From an uncultured Clostridia bacterium (lineage in GTDB: Bacteria > Bacillota > Clostridia > TANB77 > CAG-508): a stretch of 64,000 nucleotides of DNA. The stretch is from positions 62,001 to 126,000 of the forward strand of contig CAKPRG010000004.1 of assembly GCA_934182465.1 (NCBI GenBank). The letters are read 5' to 3'. The translations under genes and the position numbers were made by a program. Below, one piece after another: positions 8,890 through 18,166 of this stretch (positions are counted from its first letter, which is position 1; each line of letters starts with the position of its first letter). The notes under the pieces are model-generated. The model was given only the letters and a program-made list of their open reading frames with translations, had not been told where the DNA came from and searched no databases.

Positions 8890-8973
8890 GCAGATGGCCG
8901 GAATCGAACCGGCACGGTTTATTCAACCGCAGGATTTTAAGTCCTGTGCGTCTGCCAGTTCCGCCACATCTGC
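8890..8973 (-). tRNA. tRNA-Leu (anticodon UAA)
   Basis: 84-nt tRNA with acceptor stem GCAGATG/CATCTGC plus discriminator A, D arm TGGCGGAACTGGCAGACGC, anticodon stem CAGGA/TCCTG with loop CTTAAAA (anticodon TAA), a long variable arm GCGGTTGAATAAACCGT, and T arm GCCGGTTCGATTCCGGC. The long variable arm and anticodon identify Leu(UUA). CCA is not encoded. Confidence 0.97.
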
Positions 8974-8999
8974 ATTTACTGGCATTTTCTTTTTGTCTA

Positions 9000-9383
9000 T
9001 CACCTGCTGACAAGTGATATTATACTATCTGATAAATCATTTGTCAACACATTTTATAAATTTTTTTAAAAAATTTTACATTTTTTCAAAATCATGATAT
9101 AATATTTCTGTTGAAAGTATTGCTACTACCCATTCATGTAGATTTTTCAATATTATATTACAATATAAAATTTATTATATAAACTGCATAAATTTATACC
9201 AATTTTATAAATTTTATTTTATATACTATATTTTTATTACAAACTCATTTTAAAATTTATAAAATATATTAGTTTATAATTTATAATAGATAATATAAAA
9301 TATAATTTACAATATATTTTATAATTTTGGTTTATAGGTAAATCCAGTTTAAAACCTAAATATATATAAAGGATCAGATTTTT
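9000..9383. other. AT-rich intergenic region before the C39-like gene
   Basis: About 380 bases of nearly pure A/T with many overlapping TATAAT-like hexamers. It must hold the divergent promoters of tRNA-Leu (minus) and the C39-like gene (plus). AAAGGATCAG stands before the ATG at 9384. I see no further gene. Confidence 0.6.
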
Positions 9384-10004
9384 ATGAATAATGAATATGA
9401 TTGCAAAACACCATTAGAATATCAAATAACAGATTACGATTGTGGTACAACTACTTTGCTAAATGCTATACGCTTTTTATTTTATAGAAGTGAAATTTCA
9501 CCAGAAATTTATAAATTTATTTCTCACCATACTCTCGATATTTGCAATACAAATGGCGAAATTGGAAAAGGTGGTACATCAACACAAGCATTAGACTTTT
9601 TAAGTAATTGGTTAAATCAAAATAGTACAAAGCAAAGAATGCCTATTTTATGTACAAAATTAATTAATAATGATGTTTCTATATATAATAAATTTTTGGA
9701 AGAAAAAATTAGCAATGGAGCTGTAGCAATTTTAAGAGTACATCAAGAATGTGAACACTATTGCTTACTTACTTCTTTAGATTCTAATTTTGCATATATT
9801 TTTGATCCTTATTATTTAGAAAAAGGTACATATGATGATGATAATTTAGTTGAAATGATTTTTGATAAACCTTTTGAATATAATAGAAAAATAAAAAAAG
9901 AACGACTTAACAGTAATTCTCTTGAAGATTTTTCTTTAGTAACTGGTAAAAATGGAAGTATTATAATTATAGAAAAAATAAAAATACAAAAAAGCCACGG
10001 CTAA
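9384..10004 (+). CDS. C39-like papain-fold cysteine peptidase
   Basis: Soluble protein of 206 residues that resembles peptidase C39-like domains. The start of the fold YQITDYDCGTTTLLNAI has the catalytic Cys at 20, HYCLL places a His at 125, and FDPYY an Asp at 141: the Cys-His-Asp order of the papain fold. There is no ABC transporter domain and no signal peptide, so it is a free cytosolic enzyme rather than a bacteriocin exporter. Its substrate is unknown; no double-glycine leader peptide gene is visible nearby. It is single, on the plus strand, and ends inside the spoVG terminator, so it converges on spoVG. Confidence 0.75.
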   Translation: MNNEYDCKTPLEYQITDYDCGTTTLLNAIRFLFYRSEISPEIYKFISHHTLDICNTNGEIGKGGTSTQALDFLSNWLNQNSTKQRMPILCTKLINNDVSIYNKFLEEKISNGAVAILRVHQECEHYCLLTSLDSNFAYIFDPYYLEKGTYDDDNLVEMIFDKPFEYNRKIKKERLNSNSLEDFSLVTGKNGSIIIIEKIKIQKSHG

Positions 10005-10013
10005 GCCGTGACT
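9988..10013 (-). terminator. spoVG terminator overlapping the C39-like gene end
   Basis: AGTCACGGC-TTA-GCCGTGGCT followed on the minus strand by TTTTTTG. The stop codon of the convergent gene (10002-10004) is in the hairpin loop, so the hairpin probably serves both directions. Confidence 0.88.
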
Positions 10014-10023
10014 TATTGTATTT

Positions 10024-10302
10024 CTATTCTTCAACTTCTGCTGTTTCAGCTTCTGGAGATTCATAAGCTTCTAATATAGCTTTTTGAATTTTTTCTCTAG
10101 TTTCAGCATTAATTGGATGAGCGATGTCTTTGAATTCTCCGTTTGGAGTTTTTCTGCTAGGCATAGCTATAAATAATCCATTTTGACTTTCGATAACTTT
10201 GATATCGTGAACTACGAATTCCTCATCGAATGTTACAGAAGCAACAGCTTTCATTCTGTTCTCTGAATTTACTTTTCTTAAACGTACATCTGTTATTTTC
10301 AT
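10024..10302 (-). CDS. spoVG: SpoVG family RNA-binding regulator
   Basis: SpoVG, 92 residues from the ATG at 10302, chosen because AAGAGGTG lies nine bases before it; a longer frame upstream (MYKKLEKEV) includes the ribosome binding site and is not real. The family sequence is clear: MKITDVRLRKV, MKAVASVTFDEEFVVHDIKV, GLFIAMPSRKTPNGEFKDI, AHPINAETREKI. SpoVG is a small nucleic-acid-binding protein that affects septation, sporulation and virulence genes in Bacillota. The acidic tail (PEAETAEVEE) is common. A copy of a 38-base repeat lies about 220 bases upstream. Confidence 0.97.
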   Translation of the reverse strand: MKITDVRLRKVNSENRMKAVASVTFDEEFVVHDIKVIESQNGLFIAMPSRKTPNGEFKDIAHPINAETREKIQKAILEAYESPEAETAEVEE

Positions 10303-10521
10303 TTTGTTAAGCACCTCTTTCTCAAGTTTTTTATACATATATTATTATTTATGTACAATTATAATATTCGCCAAAAAAATTTTTTTTCCTTCTTATTTTT
10401 ACAAAAATTTCAATTTTTATTAACCTAATCTATATCTTTTTATAAATTTTAGTAAATTACATAATTTTTCACATATTTTTTTCTTTTTCATAAAATAATA
10501 TTAGTGCAAATGTTTTAAAAA

Positions 10522-10558
10522 AACTTATGTAAAAATTTGGCATGATTCTTTGCATAAT
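10522..10558 (-). repeat. Copy 1 of a conserved ~38-base intergenic element
   Basis: Read on the minus strand: ATTATGCAAAGAATCATGCC then AAATTTTTACATAAGTT. It aligns without gaps over nearly its full length to copies at 35054-35091 and 44565-44602; this copy is the most diverged. Confidence 0.55.
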
Positions 10559-10656
10559 CGAATTTTAAAGATTTTTCTACTATAGAATTTTCTCCAAAAA
10601 ACTTTCTTTTTATAAAAATTAAAACATATTTTATTCACAAAATTTCTTTTTGAGAG

Positions 10657-10685
10657 TTGAAAAACTTTATGTTTCATTATATAAT
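10657..10685 (+). promoter_or_regulatory. murC promoter
   Basis: TTGAAA (10657-10662), a 17-base spacer and TATAAT (10680-10685). The leader to the murC start is about 20 bases and contains AAGGAGG. Confidence 0.88.
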
Positions 10686-10713
10686 GTAAAAAATTCAAGG
10701 AGGCGCATAATAA

Positions 10714-12126
10714 TTGAACTTAGAAGTTAAAGATTTAAAAAAATTCAAAAAAATTCATTTAATTGGAATTGGTGGCATTAGTATGAGTGCTGTTGCTGAA
10801 ACACTACATAACTGGGGATTTCACGTAACTGGTTCTGATGCTGCTCACAGTGAAATTACTGATAAATTAAATTTACATGGAATAAAAACTACAATTGGTC
10901 ATGATTTAGAAAATGCTAAAAATGCTGACTTAATTGTTTTTTCTGCTGCAATAAAAGATGAAGATCCAGAAATGGTCTTAGCTAGAGAAAATAATATTCC
11001 TCTAGTTGGTCGTGGTGAATTTGTTGGCTTACTTACAAAAATGTATAAAGAAACTATTTGCGTTGCAGGAACTCATGGAAAAACAACTACTACTTCTATG
11101 TTGTCTGTATGTTTTTTAAATGCTGAAAAAGATCCTACTATTGAAGTTGGTGCAATTTTAAATAAAATTGATGGTAACTATAGAGTTGGAAATAGTGAAT
11201 ATTTTATATTAGAGTCTTGTGAATATAAAGGAAACTTTTTAAAATTCTTCCCTAATACAGCAATTATTTTAAATATAGACAATGATCATTTAGATTACTA
11301 CAAAACATTTGATAATGTTGTTAAAGCATTTACTGATTTTGCACTTTTGCTAGAACCTAATGGTTTATTAGTTACAAATGCTGATGATAAAAATTGTTTC
11401 AACTTAAAAAATGTTGTAAAATCTAAATTTATTTCTTATGGTATAGAAAATAAAAATGCTAACTTTATAGCAAAAAATATAACTTTTAACGATAATGGAT
11501 TTGCTATTTTTGATATATTCAAAAATGGTGATTTCTTTGAACATATTGAACTTTCTGTTGCTGGAAAACACAATATTTTAAATGCTCTTGCATGTACTTC
11601 TGTTTGTGATTACTATGGTATTAGCAAAAATGTAATAGCAAAATCTTTAAAGGAATTTACTGGTGCTGAAAGGAGATTAGAATATAAAGGAGCTATTACT
11701 CCAAAAAATTCTAATACAGCTTCTGTTTCAATTTTTGATGATTATGGTCATCATCCTACTGAAATTGAAGCAACTGCAAATGCTATTGCAGAAAAGAAAT
11801 TTAATGAATCTTGGGTAATTTTTCAACCACATACTTATAGCAGAACAAAAACTCATTTAGATGCTTTTGCAAAAGTTTTAACTAAATTTGATCACATAAT
11901 TCTTTTAGATATTTATGCAGCTCGTGAAAAAAATACAATTGGTATTAGCTCAAAAGATTTAGCAAACAAAATTAATTCTCTTGGAAAAGAAGCTTTATAT
12001 ATGCCAGATTTTGATGAAGTTGTAAATTATATAAAATCAAATGTTAAAGATAATGATTTAGTATTAACATTAGGTGCTGGAACTGTTACTGAAATCGGTC
12101 CAATGCTTGTTAATTTTGAAAATTAA
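10714..12126 (+). CDS. murC: UDP-N-acetylmuramate--L-alanine ligase
   Basis: MurC, 470 residues, ATP-dependent cytosolic enzyme that adds L-Ala to UDP-MurNAc, the first peptide step of peptidoglycan synthesis. Visible: nucleotide-binding IHLIGIGGISMSAVAETL at 14-31, the Mur ligase P-loop GTHGKT at 119-124, the central NIDNDHLDYY, GKHNILNALA and the C-terminal FDDYGHHPTEIEA with QPHTYSRT. The start is TTG at 10714, supported by AAGGAGGCGCATAATAA just before it. It is monocistronic, with promoter at 10657 and terminator at 12125. Confidence 0.97.
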   Translation: MNLEVKDLKKFKKIHLIGIGGISMSAVAETLHNWGFHVTGSDAAHSEITDKLNLHGIKTTIGHDLENAKNADLIVFSAAIKDEDPEMVLARENNIPLVGRGEFVGLLTKMYKETICVAGTHGKTTTTSMLSVCFLNAEKDPTIEVGAILNKIDGNYRVGNSEYFILESCEYKGNFLKFFPNTAIILNIDNDHLDYYKTFDNVVKAFTDFALLLEPNGLLVTNADDKNCFNLKNVVKSKFISYGIENKNANFIAKNITFNDNGFAIFDIFKNGDFFEHIELSVAGKHNILNALACTSVCDYYGISKNVIAKSLKEFTGAERRLEYKGAITPKNSNTASVSIFDDYGHHPTEIEATANAIAEKKFNESWVIFQPHTYSRTKTHLDAFAKVLTKFDHIILLDIYAAREKNTIGISSKDLANKINSLGKEALYMPDFDEVVNYIKSNVKDNDLVLTLGAGTVTEIGPMLVNFEN

Positions 12127-12148
12127 AAGTGGACTAATGTCCACTTTT
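12125..12148. terminator. Bidirectional terminator between murC and spoIVB
   Basis: AAAAGTGGAC-TAAT-GTCCACTTTT, a perfect ten-pair stem with T runs both ways. It begins inside the murC stop region and ends at the spoIVB stop. Confidence 0.93.
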
Positions 12149-13345
12149 TTAATATTTCATATTCATATTTTTTATCATTATATCACCAAAAATAGCATAT
12201 CCTTTTGTCGGTGAATTTACCAAAACATTCGTTATTGCACCAATAAACTTTCCATTTTGTATAATTGGAGCTCCAGATAACCCTCTTATTATTCCACCAG
12301 TTTTGTTTATTAAATTTTTATCAGTCACTTCTATTAACATACTTTTATTATCTTCATTATTGTCTTTATAAATTTTTTCTATTTTTATATCATATTCTTC
12401 TGCTTCATTACCATCTACTGAGCACAGTACTTTTGCATTTCCCTCTTGTATTTCGTCTCTTAATGCTACTTTAAGTTTATTGGAATAATTAAATTTTATA
12501 TTAGATAAATTTGTTAATTCACCATATATTCCAAATTCAGTATTTTTATACACTTTTCCTATTGTTGGTTGATTTATAATACTTCCTCTTATTTCTCCTG
12601 GTTTTCCCTGTTCTCCTTTTTGAATAGATACAATCTTTGATGTAACAATATTTCCAGAGTCAATATCTATCAGTTTATCAGTATCACTATCTGTTATTCC
12701 ATGTCCTAATGCTGCAAAACTTTTACTATTTGGTTCATAATATGTTAAAGTTCCCACTCCTGTTGCAGCGTCTTTTACCCATAACCCTAATTTATATTCT
12801 GTATTACTTACTTTTACAGGTTTTATATTTGATGTTTCTATTGTCCCATCCTCTTTTAATATTGTTAAATCTATATTTTTCCCATCTGATTTATTTATTT
12901 CTTTTTGTAAATTTTCTATAGTTTGTATTTCTAAATCATTTACTTTTAATATTGTATCTCCCTCTTGAATATTCAAGTTTTCATAAGGTCTTTCTTTTTG
13001 ATGATTTACATTTTCTATTTCTGACATTCCAACTATCAAAACACCATTTGTATATAACTTTAATCCTATTATTTTTCCAACTGGTATTACTTCAACATTT
13101 TCTAATCTAGTCACATTAATTTGTTTTACAGTATTTCCAAACATATTCAAATTTACTTGTGATGTGTTTCCATTTTCTGATACGACTGCTGATGTTTGAA
13201 TAACATCTATTCCAAGCAGAGTTCTTATTTTATAATTTTCTCCTTCTAATAAAACTATTTGTTTTGGGATTAATGTTACATTAGAAATATACATATATAT
13301 AATTAATAAAAATAAAATGGTTATTACTATTTTAATCTTTTTCAT
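12149..13345 (-). CDS. spoIVB: SpoIVB sporulation serine peptidase
   Basis: SpoIVB peptidase (family S55), 398 residues, made in the forespore and secreted to signal pro-SigmaK activation in the mother cell. An N-terminal anchor (residues 4-22) is followed by a PDZ domain (about 90-180, with GLKLYTNGVLIVGMSEIE and LNIQEGDTILKVND). The peptidase domain shows ALGHGI with His215, VTDKNLI with Asp342 and GLSGAP with Ser357. The usual Ser residue is set in GMSGSP, so the conservative Ala here is minor. No strong ribosome binding site is visible before the ATG. The gene is separated from spoIVB's usual companions and lies next to the pilus-like locus. Confidence 0.95.
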   Translation of the reverse strand: MKKIKIVITILFLLIIYMYISNVTLIPKQIVLLEGENYKIRTLLGIDVIQTSAVVSENGNTSQVNLNMFGNTVKQINVTRLENVEVIPVGKIIGLKLYTNGVLIVGMSEIENVNHQKERPYENLNIQEGDTILKVNDLEIQTIENLQKEINKSDGKNIDLTILKEDGTIETSNIKPVKVSNTEYKLGLWVKDAATGVGTLTYYEPNSKSFAALGHGITDSDTDKLIDIDSGNIVTSKIVSIQKGEQGKPGEIRGSIINQPTIGKVYKNTEFGIYGELTNLSNIKFNYSNKLKVALRDEIQEGNAKVLCSVDGNEAEEYDIKIEKIYKDNNEDNKSMLIEVTDKNLINKTGGIIRGLSGAPIIQNGKFIGAITNVLVNSPTKGYAIFGDIMIKNMNMKY

Positions 13346-13496
13346 ATAAATAGCATAACCATTTTTTTATTAATTATTAAATTTGATTTTTCTAAAATTT
13401 ATTTATATTTCATTATATTATAGTTTATTTTTAGTTTTAAGGTGAATATAAATTTTAAATTTTTCACAATTTTAGTTTTAACTTTATTGTTGAATT

Positions 13497-15788
13497 TTAT
13501 TTATAAACTATATTTATATATGGTTCATTAAATGAAATTGTTGATGTTGTTAAATCTCTTGTTAAAGTAATACTAATATTTGTTGCAGTATTCCCTCTAA
13601 ATAAATTTGGATCAACTTCTAATTCTATTGTTTGATTTTTAGAATATTTACTTACTGATAATGATTTTTGTCCAATTGATGTTCCATTAATTTTAACATC
13701 AAAATTTATAGTTGTTTCTCTTACATCATTTGAATTTATATTGTTTAAAACAATTTTTATTCCCTTTACTTCACCTAAACTTCTTTTTAGATTTCCTGCT
13801 TCTAAACTTATCGTATTTGTTCCTGCTGGCATTTGTTTTGGTGTTCCATTTGAATTAACAGTACCACTTGTAGGATAAATTTTATAATATCCTTCTGATT
13901 TTGTTAATGCATTTGTTTTGTATAAACCTTGTCTTAAAGCTCCAACAGCTCTATAATAAGCTGTTTTTTTGTTAGCAGAAAGTGAATGTATATCTAATCC
14001 TTCTGCATAACTATTTTCATCTGTTCCATTTTTCAAATAATTTCTATTGATTATACAGTTATAACATAATACATTTTTATGATCATATTCATATACTTTT
14101 GATGTTTTGTTATATATTTTATCATATTTAATTTCTTTTGAAGGAAACGCAATATATTCTGTTGTACTATCAGAAGAATCAAATTCTGTACAATCTATTT
14201 TATGGCAAGTTGAATTTTCATCATTAAAATTATTTTTTTCTACATAATAAATATCTTCTGGTATAACTGTTAATTCATTATTTGTACTAGATACTAATGC
14301 ATAATTACTATAATTTTTGCTTCCACATGGCATTCCTTGTAAATATGCAACTACTGATACTTTTCTAACAATTTTATCCCATTCTGCATCTGTCATTATT
14401 GGCATTTCAAAAGTAAATTTTCCAGATGACATTTTACTATATGTTGAAAAAGCTAAATTTAAATTGTATTGGATTGAGTTTCTTATTACCATATCTTTGT
14501 GGTTATTGAAATTAGAATCACCATCTGGATCTTGACTTGCATCAAAAATTACATTTTCTCTCTCTTTAAATTTATAAAAAATTTCTTTATAATCGTCTCC
14601 AAGTTTTTTTGCATTATTAGTTGTAAAAGTCTTTTCTGTTTTTTCAGATAATTCTTCTTGTATATCACATTCTCTAATAGAATTTAAATTTGAATATACC
14701 CAATTAGAAAAAATTGTAGATCTCACATAATATGCAACTGCTTGTGCATTTTGTATAGAATATTCTAAATCACGTATTTCATTCATCTTATTATCTAAAT
14801 TTTGCTTAACTGCACTTGTATCAGCTCCACTAGTAGCTGCATTTCTATAACTTGCATACAAAGCTTGATAATCTTCATAAGCTTTCTTCAAATTAGCTTT
14901 TTTCTTTGTAATATTATTTCCATCTGCATTCATACTTATTGTAGATTCTGTTTCATTTTCCTTTAATTTTACTGTTATGTTATGTTCATTTGATAATATA
15001 TATTCTTCTGCAGTATTTTCATTAAAATTCAATATTTGATCTTTAATACTACTTCCATCTTGTAAAACATCTACTAATAAATTTTTATCTATTAAATATC
15101 CTGTTTTTGTATAATATACTCCATTTATTGTTCCAATAATATTTAAATAATTATCTAATGTATAATTTATTGTAACATCAATATTTCCATTAACATATCT
15201 TGCAGAATAAGGCATATATGATTTCAATAAATTTTTTTGTTCATATACAATATTTGAATCTGAGATATTTGTTGTATAAGATGCATCTTTTTTCAAGTAT
15301 TGTAAGTTTCCATTTGCATCATAAATTGGTTGACCACCTTGCGTTCCTGTATAACTTTCATCTGTTTTTTCTATTGCAGTATCTCCACTTACTTCGTATG
15401 TATATCCATATTTTATAATTATTGGTTGTTCTGTTGGTGAGTATATATAATATCCATCATATAAAGTATATAAAATTGCTGGAACATACGCTTCTAAAGA
15501 TGATTTACTTGCATTAGACATACCAAAATTAGTTGCTAATGTATTAAAAAATGTATTATTTGAAGCCTCTAGTATTGTTCTTAATGAATCTGATACAGCA
15601 GATAAATCTTCATTTGCTGTATTTATTTCTAAAGAAGACATTGCATCATAAGTTGCCCCTAACAATTTAGAATTGTATGAAGCTTGTAATGCAATTGTAT
15701 CTACTTGCATTTGTATGTAATTACTTAATATTATAACTAAAGGCAATATTATTATTGTAAAAACAATTGCTAAACTTTGTAATTTCAT
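13497..15788 (-). CDS. Large N-terminally anchored protein of the Tad-like locus
   Basis: Protein of 763 residues, the last gene of the Tad-like locus. It begins with one hydrophobic segment (residues 5-25: SLAIVFTIIILPLVIILSNY) as in pilin-like and TadE-like proteins, then a long exported region rich in Asn, Ser, Thr and Tyr. Helical parts occur at about 300-360 (KKANLKKAYEDYQALYASYR), and the C-terminal ~100 residues look like a beta domain (VNGTSIGQKSLSVSKY, VDPNLFRGNTATNISITL). I recognise no named family. By position and topology it may be a tip adhesin, a minor pilin or a length-controlling component. It lies 90 bases after the previous gene. Confidence 0.65.
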   Translation of the reverse strand: MKLQSLAIVFTIIILPLVIILSNYIQMQVDTIALQASYNSKLLGATYDAMSSLEINTANEDLSAVSDSLRTILEASNNTFFNTLATNFGMSNASKSSLEAYVPAILYTLYDGYYIYSPTEQPIIIKYGYTYEVSGDTAIEKTDESYTGTQGGQPIYDANGNLQYLKKDASYTTNISDSNIVYEQKNLLKSYMPYSARYVNGNIDVTINYTLDNYLNIIGTINGVYYTKTGYLIDKNLLVDVLQDGSSIKDQILNFNENTAEEYILSNEHNITVKLKENETESTISMNADGNNITKKKANLKKAYEDYQALYASYRNAATSGADTSAVKQNLDNKMNEIRDLEYSIQNAQAVAYYVRSTIFSNWVYSNLNSIRECDIQEELSEKTEKTFTTNNAKKLGDDYKEIFYKFKERENVIFDASQDPDGDSNFNNHKDMVIRNSIQYNLNLAFSTYSKMSSGKFTFEMPIMTDAEWDKIVRKVSVVAYLQGMPCGSKNYSNYALVSSTNNELTVIPEDIYYVEKNNFNDENSTCHKIDCTEFDSSDSTTEYIAFPSKEIKYDKIYNKTSKVYEYDHKNVLCYNCIINRNYLKNGTDENSYAEGLDIHSLSANKKTAYYRAVGALRQGLYKTNALTKSEGYYKIYPTSGTVNSNGTPKQMPAGTNTISLEAGNLKRSLGEVKGIKIVLNNINSNDVRETTINFDVKINGTSIGQKSLSVSKYSKNQTIELEVDPNLFRGNTATNISITLTRDLTTSTISFNEPYINIVYK

Positions 15789-15878
15789 TAATTATATCCT
15801 TTGCAATATATTTTTTAAGACTTAAGTTCAACTAATAACTCTAGTCTCAGCTTAAGCCTCTTCATTCATTTGTAATAT

Positions 15879-16403
15879 TTATTTTGAACCTGTTGCTTGT
15901 ACCATTCCAGATGCTTGTGCTGCTATTTGATAAGTATCATTTCCTGTAATTGAATAGAACGCACTTCTTATTGTTTGCGCCATTGTTTTATTTGTGTTTT
16001 TAACACTTACAGAAAGAATATCTCCTTCTTTCATAGCATATGAACTTCCTGCTTGTAATACATCTGTAATTTGTGATGTATATACTGAATAATATACATT
16101 TTCACCAATTACTGTTCCTGATGTCCAAGCTGATTTTTTTCCAATATTTTCATCCAAAACTTTAACTTCCATTTCTACATCATAAGCATTTCCTGTTGCT
16201 TGAATTGTAGAAGTTAATTTTGAATAATTTGCCATTGTAATTTTACCTATTGCTCTTGAATTATCAACAAATTCTGATGTAGCTGTTGATACTGAAAGTT
16301 GAGACATATCATCTCCTCTTTCTGCTACAGACATTAATGGAAATATAAACATTAATATAGCAGCTAAAAAAATTGCTACAACTGTTATTAAAGTATCACT
16401 CAT
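15879..16403 (-). CDS. Pilin-like protein of the Tad-like locus (174 aa)
   Basis: Protein of 174 residues with an N-terminal hydrophobic helix (MSDTLITVVAIFLAAILMFI, residues 4-26) followed by an exported domain (SVAERGDDMSQLSVSTATSE, then FVDNSRAIGKITMANY). One membrane segment at the extreme N-terminus is the pilin or pseudopilin layout, but no Gly-Phe-type prepilin peptidase site is seen. It shares VYYSVYTSQITD and TIRSAFYSITGN motifs with no family I recognise. It lies 22 bases after the 237-residue gene and is followed by the 763-residue gene. A clear AGGAGG precedes the ATG. Confidence 0.65.
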   Translation of the reverse strand: MSDTLITVVAIFLAAILMFIFPLMSVAERGDDMSQLSVSTATSEFVDNSRAIGKITMANYSKLTSTIQATGNAYDVEMEVKVLDENIGKKSAWTSGTVIGENVYYSVYTSQITDVLQAGSSYAMKEGDILSVSVKNTNKTMAQTIRSAFYSITGNDTYQIAAQASGMVQATGSK

Positions 16404-16425
16404 ATGATCCTCCTTAAAATTATTT

Positions 16426-17139
16426 TTAATTAACTTTTTTTAGAGTATATGTTATCTCTATTTTATCTTCTGGTTGCTTACTTCCTGTAATAGTTTCAAT
16501 TCCTTCTCCTTCTCCAACAGAAATGGTATCTCCACTATATGTATATTTTACAAAAGATTCTACAAATTCATATTCACTACTACTATTTTTTTTATCTATT
16601 AGTCTTTTTAAATTATTACTTGTATAATCTACAAATATATTATTTATATATCCACATTCACCGTTTACATACAAGTCAACTCTTGTTTTTGTATCAACTG
16701 TGGCATTTCCCATCCAAGGTGCTTCAAATAAATATGGATTTGTAGAGGCTTCTGCTGTTTTATCTCCATATATTGCAAGCAAAGTTCTTTGTTCATCATT
16801 TCTTGCAGCTGGTCTTAAAGCTGCAGCTTTACTTACATTTCTTTCTGTATTCAAGTCAAATATTTGAACTAATTTGTTTTCATCATAAAGTTTTACTGAA
16901 AAATTTTCTTTATAATAACGATAAAGAGTAGGCACTATGGTATCTGCATCAACTAATCTATATGTTTTTGATTCTGCTGTAACATCTAGATTATTGAAAA
17001 AGTTAGTTTTGTCATTAGTATATATAATTGTTTGTACAGTAACATTTGCTATACCTAAAGCATATATTGCTGTAGATAATGCTATTACAAATACTAATAC
17101 TGCAAAAGCCATTTTCATAGCATCAATTGCATTTTCCAT
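16426..17139 (-). CDS. Pilin-like protein of the Tad-like locus (237 aa)
   Basis: Protein of 237 residues starting MENAIDAMKMAFAVLVFVIA: a short polar stretch then one membrane helix, close to the MENASKA start shared by other genes of the locus. The exported part contains YRLVDADTIVPTLYRYYKEN, FEAPWMGNATVDTKTRVDLY and an acidic end (GEGEGIETITGSKQPEDK). It is probably a secreted or surface structural subunit. No family is recognised. It is in the middle of a run of minus-strand genes with 20-25-base spacers. Confidence 0.65.
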   Translation of the reverse strand: MENAIDAMKMAFAVLVFVIALSTAIYALGIANVTVQTIIYTNDKTNFFNNLDVTAESKTYRLVDADTIVPTLYRYYKENFSVKLYDENKLVQIFDLNTERNVSKAAALRPAARNDEQRTLLAIYGDKTAEASTNPYLFEAPWMGNATVDTKTRVDLYVNGECGYINNIFVDYTSNNLKRLIDKKNSSSEYEFVESFVKYTYSGDTISVGEGEGIETITGSKQPEDKIEITYTLKKVN

Positions 17140-17162
17140 AAGTACCTAACCTCTCTTATCTT

Positions 17163-17642
17163 TTAAAGTTCATCTGGAACAAAAGATTCTTTTGTATCTT
17201 CATATTTTATAATAATTCCAGAAATATTTCCTGTTTTTTTAGAATAAACAAATTCAACATAATATTCATGTTTTGGTTCTAAAGAAGCTCTGACATTTTC
17301 AAATTCTTTTGTATTTACATTTGCAACATTAGAAAAAACTTCTTTAAATTCACCATTTCTTTTTAGTTGATATTTTATGTCTACAAGTTTTGTAGCATCA
17401 TTACTATTATTTTTATTATTATCAATAATTAAAGCAAGTAATTCTCTAACTGATGAACCATTTTTTTTGCCATCATATATTAAATATCTACTATTAAATT
17501 CATTATTTACTCTGCCATTAACAGTTTTACCTGTTTTCTTAGATGTATTAAGATTTAATATTATAAGTAAGGCTACAGCTACAATACCTATAACTATAGC
17601 CATTATCTTTAATACTTTTTTAATATCTATTGAATTTCCCAT
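17163..17642 (-). CDS. Pilin-like paralog of the Tad-like locus (159 aa)
   Basis: Protein of 159 residues: basic N-terminus, one membrane helix (LKIMAIVIGIVAVALLIIL), then an exported domain. It shares a pattern with the next gene upstream (148 residues): an F/N-rich start (NNEFNSRYLIYDGKKNGSSV), an LxxLxxxxxxN segment, L(V/I)D(I/L)xYQ, H-x-Y-x-V, and a closing KTGxIxxIxIxY. This suggests duplicated pilin-like subunits. No prepilin peptidase site is seen. It starts 13 bases after the 148-residue gene's stop. Confidence 0.68.
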   Translation of the reverse strand: MGNSIDIKKVLKIMAIVIGIVAVALLIILNLNTSKKTGKTVNGRVNNEFNSRYLIYDGKKNGSSVRELLALIIDNNKNNSNDATKLVDIKYQLKRNGEFKEVFSNVANVNTKEFENVRASLEPKHEYYVEFVYSKKTGNISGIIIKYEDTKESFVPDEL

Positions 17643-17654
17643 ATTAATCCCATA

Positions 17655-18101
17655 TTAGTAAGTAATTGTTATTTTATTAATTAAACCTGTTTTTCCATCT
17701 AAATCTGTTGTAACTGTATATGTATGTCTGTTATCTATAGCATTTTTTGCTTTTGACATTTCAGTAGCTTTTGTATCATCTACTACTGGTTCAACAGTTT
17801 CAGTTGCTCCATCTTTTTTTGCTTGATATGCAAGATCAATTAATTTATCTTCTTCATTGATGTTTGTTGTATTACTTGATAATACTTGAGCAATTAAAGT
17901 TTTGCAGTTAGATCCTGATTGTTGACCTTCATAAGTTGTCCATGTTTGGTTAAATGCTGCTTTCTCTTGTGTGCTCATTTGGCTTGTTGCATTAGTAATT
18001 GATGCTTGTGAATTTGTATAAATATACATACCTATAGCTATAATTAAAATTGAAATAAGAATTGCACCTGCTATAATAAGTGCTTTTGATGCGTTTTCCA
18101 T
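17655..18101 (-). CDS. Pilin-like paralog, MENASKA type (148 aa)
   Basis: Protein of 148 residues with the N-terminus MENASKALIIAGAILISILI, a hydrophobic helix, then TNATSQMSTQEKAAFNQTWT and the family end HTYTVTTDLDGKTGLINKIT. The MENASKA start recurs in the 272-residue gene of the same locus and, in looser form, in the 202- and 237-residue genes. It is the cleanest candidate for a major subunit: short, simple, with a regular N-terminal helix. AGGAGG precedes the ATG by seven bases. The helix could be the assembly core as in Flp pilins, but the leader differs from class IVb prepilins. Confidence 0.7.
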   Translation of the reverse strand: MENASKALIIAGAILISILIIAIGMYIYTNSQASITNATSQMSTQEKAAFNQTWTTYEGQQSGSNCKTLIAQVLSSNTTNINEEDKLIDLAYQAKKDGATETVEPVVDDTKATEMSKAKNAIDNRHTYTVTTDLDGKTGLINKITITY

Positions 18102-18166
18102 ATTTTTTCCTCCTTAGTTTTTTATTTATTTTAACACTATTTTTTTCAATAGTAACATTAAAACCT

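Noticed and set aside
9384..10004. C39-like protein as a bacteriocin-exporter peptidase domain
   Set aside because: No ABC transporter domains, no double-glycine precursor gene and no immunity-like gene near it.
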